A program made the translations under genes and the position numbers. The notes under the pieces are model-generated. The model did no database searches. It was not told the DNA's origin and was given only the letters and a program-made list of their open reading frames with translations. Below, piece by piece: positions 1-6,702 of a stretch of 10,545 bases of DNA. The stretch lies in the NCBI GenBank assembly GCA_902803015.1, contig CADCOL010000076.1:1-10545 (forward strand), in the 5' to 3' direction. Every line of letters begins with the position of its first letter. Positions within the stretch are counted from its first letter, which is position 1. The DNA is from an uncultured Lachnospiraceae bacterium (GTDB lineage Bacteria; Bacillota; Clostridia; Lachnospirales; Lachnospiraceae).

Positions 1-456
1 GAATTCTCCCCGAACCGTTGCTCCGGCTTTTGCGGCAATCTGCCGGTAAATGCTTCCTCTTTGTGCCCGAATGCATCTTGCATCATAAGCAAGGCACATC
101 CCTTCCTTCAGGCAGGATTGCAGGTATTCTTCCGCCTTCGGGACTCCCGGTTCGCCCATTCGCATCAGTTCGATTCCGGTTCCGTCAAGTTCCTTCTTTG
201 CGGAGATAAAATATCTTCCGTCGGTCCAAAGCCTTGCAAGACAGGCATTCTCATCGTCAGATGCATGCTTCGTCTCCACAATCAGCACCACGTTATCCGA
301 TGTGCAGCCGCTTAAATACTCCGTAAACTTAAAACAGTCCGAAACATACTCCGAACCGTGAAAATCCGTGGATGTTATAAGATAAACATCCACGGACTGC
401 TCTTTCATTACTTCTCTTAACTTTTGCAAACGATTTACAATCAGCTCTTTACCCAT
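1..456 (-). CDS. Xaa-Pro aminopeptidase (M24 family), N-terminal part, cut by left window edge
   Basis: I translated this from the minus strand; it is open to the window edge, giving 152 residues and no stop. The sequence matches the creatinase/prolidase N-terminal domain of large aminopeptidase P proteins: RLQKLREVM near residues 9-17, VDVYLITSTDFHGSEYVSD at 22-40, YLSG at 47-50, LWTDGRYF at 76-83 and MGEPGVP at 100-106. This domain does not hold the metal-binding catalytic residues; those lie in the pita-bread domain beyond the edge. The family removes N-terminal residues that precede proline, usually in the cytoplasm with two Mn2+ ions. A short Asp/Glu-rich stretch (residues 61-72) before LWTDGRYF looks longer than usual. 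The start ATG (454-456) lies one base after the stop of the HD-GYP gene, with a GAGGAG ribosome site over that gene's end, so translation is probably coupled. Family assignment is firm; activity cannot be judged from this part. Confidence 0.88.
   Translation of the reverse strand, partial: MGKELIVNRLQKLREVMKEQSVDVYLITSTDFHGSEYVSDCFKFTEYLSGCTSDNVVLIVETKHASDDENACLARLWTDGRYFISAKKELDGTGIELMRMGEPGVPKAEEYLQSCLKEGMCLAYDARCIRAQRGSIYRQIAAKAGATVRGEF
361..396 (-). other. Perfect 12-bp inverted repeat followed by four U's, inside a coding region
   Basis: Arms at 385-396 and 365-376 are perfect reverse complements (TCCGTGGATGTT on the plus strand at 365-376), separated by 8 bases (377-384). In the minus-strand transcript the second arm is followed directly by UUUU (364-361). 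The hairpin starts 60 bases after the ATG of the aminopeptidase gene, in the codons for SVDV...TSTD. It has the shape of an intrinsic terminator with a short U-tract. The structure is seen in the sequence; a role in attenuation or RNA processing is inference. Confidence 0.6.
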
Positions 457-457
457 T

Positions 458-2713
458 TTACTCCTCTTTGGGGGATTCCTCTTCGGGGGACTCGTCCTTC
501 GGCGCATTCGCTCTGGGGTCCTTATGGAATGTATACTCTTCCTGTTTTTCGTTCTCGCCGCGATTCTCGAAACTGTCCATGACGAAACGGACCGCGTCCG
601 CTGCTTCAACGAATGCCTGTGCACAATCCGGGTCAAAATGCGTACCCGCCTCTTCCTCAATAATACTCATAGCCTTCTCAAAGCTGAACGGCGGCTTATA
701 GCAGCGTTTGGAAACCAAAGCGTCAAATACGTCGGCCACCGCCATAACCCGTGCGGAAAGCGGAATCTGCTCACCTTTTAATCCCACGGGATAACCTTTG
801 CCGTCCCAGCGCTCATGATGGTAATATGCCAGGTTCATGGCTTCCACAAGATAACCGGGTTCATCGGAAACGGATTCAATTGCCTTGCCGAGAATCTCCG
901 CACCGTAAACCGTATGCATCTTCATCTTTTCGTATTCTTCATCATTAAGCCGGTCGGGCTTATTGAGAATCAAGTCGGATACACCGATTTTACCGACATC
1001 ATGCAAGGGTGCCGAGCTGACTACATCTTCAATATAGGCATCTGTCAGAACATCCGGAAACTTGCCCTGTTCACGGAGTTTGCCAAGAATGATTCGGACA
1101 TAGGCTGCCGTCTTCTTGACATGATCTCCGGTATTGGCATCCCTGCCTTCTACCATGTCCGCAAGAACCATGATCAGACCATTCTGCATCTTCATGATGA
1201 TGCGGTTCTTTTCGTTTACGTCATCGATGTAACCCATGGTATCGTGGGTGGTTTTTGCGATTGCATAATACAAATGCTCGACTTCGTCTCCCGTGTGAAT
1301 ATTCAGGGATTCGATTTTCTTTACGTTTTCGTCACGCGCTTCCTCGCTGTCGTATGCGAATGCTTCCGCAGCCGCTGCCATATCGTTAATCGGATGTGTA
1401 ATGCCATGCTCGGCAAGACGCAGGCTGACTGCCAGAATCAAAAGGAACACACCGAAGAATAAGGTGATGACCTTAATCAGGAATTCATAGATTTCCGCCT
1501 TCATTTCCGTGGTTGAGACATCTACGATGGAATAGGCAACACATTTTCCGTTGCTGTCAATGACGGGTGTCGATATACTCATCATTTCGCCGTCATCGGT
1601 TGTACGTGTCACAATCGGGATTTCCTTGCCGCTTAAAAAGTCCGAATAATACTCTCTCAGTTCCGGCGGAAGCATGGTCAATTCGCCGGGCTGCAATTCC
1701 TCGGAATGATCCTTTGAAACACCGAATACAAAACTGGTTCCTTTTTCACTGATGGAAAGAATATAAAGCTCCGCGACATCCGGCACATTATCCCTTAAAT
1801 CTCCAAGACGAAGTGCCGTTACACGGTATTCATCTTCGTCGAATTCGCCCGAAAGATAATCTTTTACATGATCCGCATTTACAATCTTGGCTGCCACTCT
1901 CGAAACGCCCTGTCCCAGACTGGTACGTCCGTTCACTTCGGAAGTCTTAAAAAGATGGAAACTGATGACCGATGCGGAAACCGTAATCAGAATCGATGCT
2001 GCAATTAAAAGAATCAGAACTTTCGCGCGAAGGGAAAGACTCTTGTGATGATAACTCTTTTTGTCGACATCCCCGCTCTTAAAAATCATCTCACGCATCA
2101 TTTCCGGTGCATCCATTAAAAGACGCTCCGTCTCGGAATGACTGATGAACATCTCGCGCACTTTTGCGGGGAAAATACGAATCACAATCATGGTGATTCC
2201 GACACAGAGGAATTTATCCAGAAGGTCAATCAGCATATCCGCGATAAACTGTGCCCAGAACAGGCTGAATGCACCCGTATTGTATATTGCGTGCGCCAGC
2301 GGAGCCGAGATTCCCTCGCCGAAACTGAAGCCGTATAAAAGCCAGGTCACAACGCTTCCGAGAGCGCCGCCGATTAATGCAAGAATGACGACGAACAAAA
2401 GCAGCATATGCGGTTTCTTTAATGTTACAAAACCTCTGCGCACAAAGATTGCCGTTACGATTGCAATCAGGACATTCAGAATTCCGTAGAACATGGTAAT
2501 CGGATCGGACAACCCGTTCAGAATGTTGGTAATGTATCCGACGATAACACCGGGAAGCGCTCCACCCAATGCGGCGGCAAGCATCGTGCCGATGCAGTCA
2601 AAGAAAACCGGCAGGTTTAAAAACAGAGCAAACTTGGCTCCGAAAATATTAATCAGAATACATATAATCACGAGAATGACAATGTACAAGGTTATGAATT
2701 TGGTCTTTTTCAT
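458..2713 (-). CDS. Membrane HD-GYP phosphodiesterase with ECF-S-like sensor, extracytoplasmic domain and HAMP
   Basis: A 751-residue protein predicted to hydrolyse cyclic di-GMP in response to an outside or membrane signal. Residues 1-185 are strongly hydrophobic, with about six helices and a segment (FLNLPVFFDCIGTMLAAALG, then GALPGVIVG) that resembles ECF-transporter S-components or similar multi-helix sensor domains. A cytoplasmic linker follows, then a helix (about 228-256), an extracytoplasmic Cache/PAS-like domain (about 257-408), a second helix (about 410-433), a HAMP region (about 433-488) and an HD-GYP domain (about 510-713). Catalytic motifs are intact: HDVGK at 572-576, HHE at 632-634, DGKGYP at 637-642 and ADVFDAL at 660-666. 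The tail is acidic and repetitive (ESPEE, ESPKEE). I prefer the ATG at 2711-2713 because GAGGTGAT lies 5 bases upstream; an in-frame start at 2734 would add seven residues (MRRRGDD) and overlap the GDPD gene further. HD-GYP is firm; the sensor naming is inference. Confidence 0.9.
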   Translation of the reverse strand: MKKTKFITLYIVILVIICILINIFGAKFALFLNLPVFFDCIGTMLAAALGGALPGVIVGYITNILNGLSDPITMFYGILNVLIAIVTAIFVRRGFVTLKKPHMLLLFVVILALIGGALGSVVTWLLYGFSFGEGISAPLAHAIYNTGAFSLFWAQFIADMLIDLLDKFLCVGITMIVIRIFPAKVREMFISHSETERLLMDAPEMMREMIFKSGDVDKKSYHHKSLSLRAKVLILLIAASILITVSASVISFHLFKTSEVNGRTSLGQGVSRVAAKIVNADHVKDYLSGEFDEDEYRVTALRLGDLRDNVPDVAELYILSISEKGTSFVFGVSKDHSEELQPGELTMLPPELREYYSDFLSGKEIPIVTRTTDDGEMMSISTPVIDSNGKCVAYSIVDVSTTEMKAEIYEFLIKVITLFFGVFLLILAVSLRLAEHGITHPINDMAAAAEAFAYDSEEARDENVKKIESLNIHTGDEVEHLYYAIAKTTHDTMGYIDDVNEKNRIIMKMQNGLIMVLADMVEGRDANTGDHVKKTAAYVRIILGKLREQGKFPDVLTDAYIEDVVSSAPLHDVGKIGVSDLILNKPDRLNDEEYEKMKMHTVYGAEILGKAIESVSDEPGYLVEAMNLAYYHHERWDGKGYPVGLKGEQIPLSARVMAVADVFDALVSKRCYKPPFSFEKAMSIIEEEAGTHFDPDCAQAFVEAADAVRFVMDSFENRGENEKQEEYTFHKDPRANAPKDESPEEESPKEE
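464..493. repeat. Two-copy 15-bp tandem repeat at the 3' end of the HD-GYP gene
   Basis: Copies at 464-478 (CTCTTTGGGGGATTC) and 479-493 (CTCTTCGGGGGACTC) differ at two positions, and a decayed third unit may follow (494-508). On the coding strand each copy reads as Glu-Ser-Pro plus Glu/Lys-rich codons, giving the acidic tail. The copy nearest the gene end also supplies AAAGAGGAG, which serves as the ribosome site of the aminopeptidase gene. Confidence 0.6.
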
Positions 2714-2716
2714 ATC

Positions 2717-2726
2717 ATCACCTCTT
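2717..2726 (-). promoter_or_regulatory. Ribosome binding site that sets the HD-GYP start
   Basis: On the minus strand this reads AAGAGGTGAT, a long match to the 16S anti-Shine-Dalgarno, ending a few bases before the ATG at 2713. It overlaps the TGA stop of the GDPD gene (2718-2720), so ribosomes finishing that gene can reload here. Confidence 0.65.
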
Positions 2727-4376
2727 CTTCGCACTCATACCAAACAGTATGACATCGCGCATATGTTCCCGGTCGGAACGTTCATCGTAATTCTTACGAA
2801 CTTCCTTAACCAGATCTATTTCGTCGGTAATCAGATAATCCACGCCGCAGCGGATCATATGGTTCATGACGGCCTGATCGTTTACCGTCCAGACTCCCAC
2901 TTCTTTCTCAAGTGAATGAATTCTCTGGATATTGGAGTAGGTTGCCAGAGTGTATTTCATTAAAATCATATCACAATTTGCGGTCATGGAGTTTTGCAAA
3001 TTGTTGGAAACCAAAAGCCCGGTTTCAAATTCCGGATACTTTTCGTTCGCATATTCTATCGTATCCCTTGCAAAAGAAATCAAAACAACCTGATCCACAC
3101 AATTTAGTGCGCGTGTATAGGATACCAGTTCGTCCACCATTTTCTCATCCGCAGTGGTACCTTTCAATTCAATGAAAAGTTTCTCACGGTCAATCGTCGC
3201 ATCCAGCATGTCTGCCAAACGCAGGATTCTGTGAACTTCTCCGTTTCCCGTGGTATCCTTGATCAGCCAGTTTTTAAAATAATCCCATTCCATGTCGGCA
3301 ATAATGCCGTTACGTCCCGTCAGCCTTGCAAACGACGCATCGTGATTCACGACATAAACACCGTCTTTGGATCTTTGGATATCGATTTCGCTCGCATAGC
3401 ATCCGGCTTCCACCGCATACTCGATTCCCTCAAGAGAATTCTCGGATGCATGTACACCTCCTGCCCTGTGCGCCACAATCAGCGTATGGTCTGACGTAAA
3501 CAGCGGATTGTAAAAATATCCGAGGAATGCACATACCACAAAGATACTGGTAAAGGCCCAAAGCATGAAGAAAAGTTTCGCATCATAGCCCTTCTTCAAA
3601 AAGCTGCTGCCGTAGGACGGTTCTTTTCCGTCACGAAAACGCATGTAAAGGTCCACAAACCGCATCATAATCATGAAGGACGAAAGTTCGAGGCTGAAAA
3701 GAATTAAGAGGTTTCCCAAAAATACCTTTTCGGCGCACAGCATTCTGTAGAGAATCACGTAACGGTCCAGCTGCGTAAGGCGGGAAATATGAAAGAGGGA
3801 TTCCTCCGCCACAACGTAACCGAACGGAACCTTCTGCTCCATGAGTATCAGTATTTCTTCCGGAATTACGATAAAGACACTGATAAATCCGGCTTCGATA
3901 ATGAGTACACTGACGAAAACAAGCAGAAATCTTGCGGCAACACGCGCTCCCTGTTTTTTTATGAACGCCGCAAGTTTCGGGAAGACTTCGCGAAACGGGA
4001 GTCCTTCCATGAGTTTCCCGCGAAATACGCATTTTAGTGCACGAAACGCCGACACCCAGAAATGAACTCTCTTCCCTTTGGCAATATCCCTGCAGGTTCG
4101 AAGGCGGACAAGAAAACCGATCCAGATGTACAAAAGAAGCCATGCAACAAATCCGACCAAAAGGAGATTAAAATCCCTGGTTTCCACAAAGGCCTTCCAG
4201 TTAATGGCATCGAAATCCTTCCGATCCAGTCCGGAGCAGGCAAAGAATGCACGAATCCACACATATCCGGGAATCAGCAGAACAAGACCCGACCAGAGCG
4301 CATGTGTAAAAATCTCCGGCAGGGATTGCAGTACATGCTTTGTGAAAGAGAAGCTCTTAATCTTTTCTTTTTCCAT
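2718..4376 (-). CDS. Membrane-anchored glycerophosphodiester phosphodiesterase
   Basis: A 552-residue protein in two parts. The first 290 residues hold about six membrane helices (near 24-44, 70-92, 148-178, 215-238, 266-288) with basic amphipathic loops, as in the GDPD membrane-domain family. The C-terminal domain (about 298-530) is a GDPD TIM barrel: LIVAHRAGG with His303 and Arg304, SENS at 311-314, EIDIQ at 330-334, NHD with His345, IELKG at 402-406, WTVND at 496-500 and YLITDEID at 514-521. These cover the family's general acid/base histidines and metal-binding acidic residues, so it should be active. The family cleaves glycerophosphodiesters to glycerol 3-phosphate and an alcohol; fused membrane domains suggest lipid or lipoteichoic-acid-related substrates at the membrane. 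The ATG follows the CDF stop by two bases and lacks a clear Shine-Dalgarno site, so expression probably depends on translation of the CDF gene. The physiological substrate cannot be read from the sequence. Confidence 0.92.
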   Translation of the reverse strand: MEKEKIKSFSFTKHVLQSLPEIFTHALWSGLVLLIPGYVWIRAFFACSGLDRKDFDAINWKAFVETRDFNLLLVGFVAWLLLYIWIGFLVRLRTCRDIAKGKRVHFWVSAFRALKCVFRGKLMEGLPFREVFPKLAAFIKKQGARVAARFLLVFVSVLIIEAGFISVFIVIPEEILILMEQKVPFGYVVAEESLFHISRLTQLDRYVILYRMLCAEKVFLGNLLILFSLELSSFMIMMRFVDLYMRFRDGKEPSYGSSFLKKGYDAKLFFMLWAFTSIFVVCAFLGYFYNPLFTSDHTLIVAHRAGGVHASENSLEGIEYAVEAGCYASEIDIQRSKDGVYVVNHDASFARLTGRNGIIADMEWDYFKNWLIKDTTGNGEVHRILRLADMLDATIDREKLFIELKGTTADEKMVDELVSYTRALNCVDQVVLISFARDTIEYANEKYPEFETGLLVSNNLQNSMTANCDMILMKYTLATYSNIQRIHSLEKEVGVWTVNDQAVMNHMIRCGVDYLITDEIDLVKEVRKNYDERSDREHMRDVILFGMSAKKR

Positions 4377-4378
4377 CG

Positions 4379-5539
4379 TCAGTCCGAAATATCCACATCC
4401 GGAGTTATGATGACATTATAATCCGGATACTCCTTTAACACCGTCTGATATAACATCTCCAGACCTTCTTTCTGGGGAATGTCAAAACTTAAAACCGTAT
4501 CGAAACGCATGAATTTTTCTTTCAAATCCACATAGAATCCATGCATTTGGATTGCCCAGTCATTGGCGAGAACGATTTCCGAAACATGATTCCGGATTTT
4601 TGCCGCCTCATCATCTTTGGTATTAAACGAGTACACACCGACACCGGTTAAGATTACACCGGTCTCCAGATATACGTTTTTCTCAATCTCTCTGGTTAAT
4701 ACATCGACTTCATCAACGGTCATGGTGTCCGGAATCTCAATATGAACGGACGCGTAATTGCGCTCCGGACCGTAATTGGTAATAAACAAATCATACGCTC
4801 CGCGCACATTCTCAGAGCGGCAGATGACTTCTTTGATTTTCTTTGTGGTTTCGGAATCCGCACGCTTTCCAAGAATAAAATCGAGCGTCTCAATCATCAT
4901 CTCCAACCCGGCTTTGACAATGAAACCGGCAATAATCAGACCGACATATGCTTCAAGACGAAGCTGCGTAAAATAGGTGATGATGGCGCAGACGAAAACG
5001 GAACCCGAAAGAATGGCATCGAAAAGTGCATCTTTTCCGGAACCTTCGAGGGCACTGGATTTGGCACGTACGCCCTGTTTCTTTACATAGGTGCCGAGAA
5101 CGATTTTAACAATCACAGCAACAAACATAACCATCAGCGACAGAATGCCGTATGTCGCATCCGACGGGCGAATGATATTCTGGACGGATTTAATACCTGC
5201 GGTGATGCCGGCATAAATGATGATGGCCGCCACAACCATGGCCGTAATGTATTCGATTCTTCCGTGACCGAGCGGGTGTTTCTTGTCCGGTTTGCGGTTC
5301 GCGATTTTTGTTCCGACTATGGTTACGATTGAAGATACCGCATCCGTTAAATTGTTTACACCATCCAAAATAACCGAAATGGAGGATGCCAGAAGCCCGA
5401 CCGTCAATTTAAAAATGACCAAAATCACATTCGTGACAATTCCGATTACACTGGTCTTCACTATCACGCGATTGCGGTCATTGAGTTCCCCCACATATTC
5501 TTCACTTGTATGGTCCATGGAAGTTTTTATTTCACTCAT
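4379..5539 (-). CDS. Cation diffusion facilitator family exporter, MntE-like metal site
   Basis: A 386-residue integral membrane protein with six predicted helices (about 30-50, 54-76, 97-115, 130-150, 171-190, 195-215) and a long cytoplasmic tail. Family signatures are LLASSISVILDGVNNLTDA at 49-67 and HPLGHGRIEY at 88-97. The four residues that line the transport site align as Asn62-x3-Asp66 in helix 2 and Asp170-x3-Asp174 in helix 5. In zinc CDFs such as YiiP the helix-5 pair is His/Asp; the Asn-Asp-Asp-Asp set is the one known for the Mn2+ exporter MntE, so Mn2+ efflux in exchange for protons is a reasonable inference. The tail holds the usual ferredoxin-like dimer domain (about 228-305) and a further 80 residues (about 310-386) that may be a second copy, seen in long clostridial CDFs. 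AAGGAGGAT lies 5 bases before the ATG. It is the second gene of the minus-strand unit. Confidence 0.93.
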   Translation of the reverse strand: MSEIKTSMDHTSEEYVGELNDRNRVIVKTSVIGIVTNVILVIFKLTVGLLASSISVILDGVNNLTDAVSSIVTIVGTKIANRKPDKKHPLGHGRIEYITAMVVAAIIIYAGITAGIKSVQNIIRPSDATYGILSLMVMFVAVIVKIVLGTYVKKQGVRAKSSALEGSGKDALFDAILSGSVFVCAIITYFTQLRLEAYVGLIIAGFIVKAGLEMMIETLDFILGKRADSETTKKIKEVICRSENVRGAYDLFITNYGPERNYASVHIEIPDTMTVDEVDVLTREIEKNVYLETGVILTGVGVYSFNTKDDEAAKIRNHVSEIVLANDWAIQMHGFYVDLKEKFMRFDTVLSFDIPQKEGLEMLYQTVLKEYPDYNVIITPDVDISD

Positions 5540-5552
5540 GGATAATCCTCCT

Positions 5553-6017
5553 TCAGAATCCGATTACGAGATCCCGTTCAAAGTCATCCGTATGAATCCG
5601 GATATAATAAACATCCGCTCCTTTTTTGTATACGGGGCTGGTAAAAATGGAGCAGTAATATGTGTCATCCACCATCGTATACAGAAAGCCCTTGGAATCT
5701 TTTCTGCGCTCGGTTTTGTAGCCTGTGATTTTACCCTGTCTCCATTCAAACTGCCCGAGACGGATTTTTCCGGACATCACAATCGCGATTACAATACGAA
5801 TCACGCCAAGGATTCCAAATACCCAGAGAAGAAGAATTGCGATCAGGAAAAACGGATTGAAGCCAATCCGGAGAATCTTTTGAATCAGCCAGACAAGATT
5901 GGGCAAAGCAATAAGAATCATACTCGTCCCAATCATGTTACGAAGGTATGAGTTCGTCATTTCCGAAAGAGCCTTATCCGAGAAATTCTCGGCCGATTTG
6001 AATTGCGTCCGGTCCAT
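5553..6017 (-). CDS. Small membrane protein of unknown function, two helices plus a cytoplasmic domain
   Basis: A 154-residue protein I do not recognise. It has a polar N-terminus (1-26), two hydrophobic helices (about 27-47 and 55-80) and a polar, probably beta-rich C-terminal domain (about 85-154) with alternating aromatic and charged residues (EWRQGKITGYKTERRKDSKG, then DDTYYC and YYIRIHTDD). No catalytic motif or signal peptide cleavage site is apparent. I chose the ATG at 6015-6017 because AGGGGGG lies 5 bases upstream. An in-frame ATG at 6053 would add 12 residues, but it has no ribosome site and would sit at or next to the likely transcription start. Its TGA is 13 bases before the CDF start and its last codons overlap that gene's ribosome site. 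As first gene of the unit it may be an accessory or regulatory membrane protein. Confidence 0.75.
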   Translation of the reverse strand: MDRTQFKSAENFSDKALSEMTNSYLRNMIGTSMILIALPNLVWLIQKILRIGFNPFFLIAILLLWVFGILGVIRIVIAIVMSGKIRLGQFEWRQGKITGYKTERRKDSKGFLYTMVDDTYYCSIFTSPVYKKGADVYYIRIHTDDFERDLVIGF

Positions 6018-6046
6018 AGATTCCCCCCTGAATGCATGAACAACAC

Positions 6047-6075
6047 TACACATTCATTTTATCATAGTTTATAAT
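6047..6075 (+). promoter_or_regulatory. Sigma-A-type promoter for amrA-amrS
   Basis: TATAAT at 6070-6075 is a perfect -10 box, with TACACA (6047-6052, 4 of 6 to TTGACA) 17 bases upstream. Transcription would start near 6082 and give a leader of about 55 bases before the amrA ATG. It overlaps the leftward -10 candidate, so the two promoters would compete for polymerase. Confidence 0.55.
6057..6067 (-). promoter_or_regulatory. Possible -10 element for the leftward five-gene unit
   Basis: On the minus strand this reads TATGATAAAAT; TATGAT (6061-6066) is a 5 of 6 match to a sigma-A -10 box. No convincing -35 box lies 16-18 bases upstream. Transcription would begin near 6054, leaving a leader of about 35 bases before the ATG at 6017. 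The call rests on position as much as on sequence. Confidence 0.3.
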
Positions 6076-6137
6076 GATTTTGCGAGAAAAAACGCGAAAA
6101 AAGTCCAAAGAAATCATCTTCGGCAAAGGAGGAAACC

Positions 6138-6653
6138 ATGGAATCGGACAGCTATGTAAAACTTGCAAGACAGACCATCGAATCCTATATCCGGGAAGGC
6201 AAAGTAATCGCCCTGCCTGAGGGACTTCCCGGGGAAATGTATACAAAAAAAGCGGGCGCATTTGTCTCCATTCACGAGAACGGAAGACTGCGCGGCTGCA
6301 TCGGTACCATCCTTTCCACCACCGACTGTGTCGGCACGGAAATCATTCAGAATGCAATCTCCGCTTCCACCAAGGACCCGCGTTTCAATCCGATTACAGA
6401 AGACGAACTGGATGATCTGGAAATCAACGTGGATGTCTTAAGTGAACCGGAACCGATTGATTCCAAAGACCAACTCGATGTAAAACGTTACGGTGTGATT
6501 GTAAGCAAGGGATGGAAAAGAGGCCTCCTGCTGCCCGATTTGGACGGTGTGGACACCGTGGACGAACAAATAGCCATTGCAAAGAACAAAGCCGGTATTT
6601 GGGACGATGAGGACGTCAAACTGGAACGTTTCGAAGTAATCCGGCACAAATAA
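6138..6653 (+). CDS. amrA: AmmeMemoRadiSam system protein A (AMMECR1 domain)
   Basis: A 171-residue protein that is almost all AMMECR1 domain. Signatures are [17 protein letters not shown] at 41-57, the family's best conserved stretch, then KDPRFNPI at 79-86, [18 protein letters not shown] at 118-135 and VDTVDEQ at 138-144. The domain is conserved from bacteria and archaea to human AMMECR1, but its biochemical role is not established; in prokaryotes it occurs with a MEMO-family protein and a radical SAM enzyme, which suggests joint modification of an unknown substrate. The length fits a stand-alone domain rather than the MEMO-AMMECR1 fusion. AAAGGAGG (6125-6132) lies 5 bases before the ATG. 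amrS follows after about 50 bases on the same strand, so the two are probably co-transcribed. It is soluble with no membrane segment. Confidence 0.92.
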   Translation: MESDSYVKLARQTIESYIREGKVIALPEGLPGEMYTKKAGAFVSIHENGRLRGCIGTILSTTDCVGTEIIQNAISASTKDPRFNPITEDELDDLEINVDVLSEPEPIDSKDQLDVKRYGVIVSKGWKRGLLLPDLDGVDTVDEQIAIAKNKAGIWDDEDVKLERFEVIRHK

Positions 6654-6702
6654 GACGACCGTCAACTCAAATGTCCCAAGCTTATAACTTATGGGGAAAA
6701 TC

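Noticed and set aside
1..6. GAATTC at the very start as a sign of a cloning junction
   Set aside because: The same hexamer occurs several more times inside the window (for example near 1481, 2918, 7098), and the reading frame runs through it normally.
18..315. Short plus-strand frames at the left edge
   Set aside because: The minus strand here encodes a recognisable aminopeptidase P N-terminal domain, so these are shadows.
815..1462. Plus-strand open frame of 215 codons opposite the HD-GYP gene
   Set aside because: It lies fully antisense to a coding region with clear catalytic motifs, has no good ribosome site and its translation resembles no protein family.
3631..4143. Minus-strand open frame of 170 codons in another frame of the GDPD gene
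   Set aside because: Same strand but out of frame with a recognisable protein; no ribosome site or domain.
4742..5332. Plus-strand open frame of 196 codons opposite the CDF gene
   Set aside because: The Asn/Gly/Asp-rich translation is what results from reading the membrane gene backwards; no ribosome site.
5283..5951. Plus-strand open frame of 222 codons across the CDF and small membrane protein genes
   Set aside because: Antisense to two genes with good starts and ribosome sites; low-complexity composition in the second half and no domain pattern.
6674..6697. Possible small hairpin covering the amrS ribosome site (TCCC with GGGA, AAG with CTT)
   Set aside because: Only seven pairs with a bulge; too weak to call a riboswitch or regulatory hairpin.
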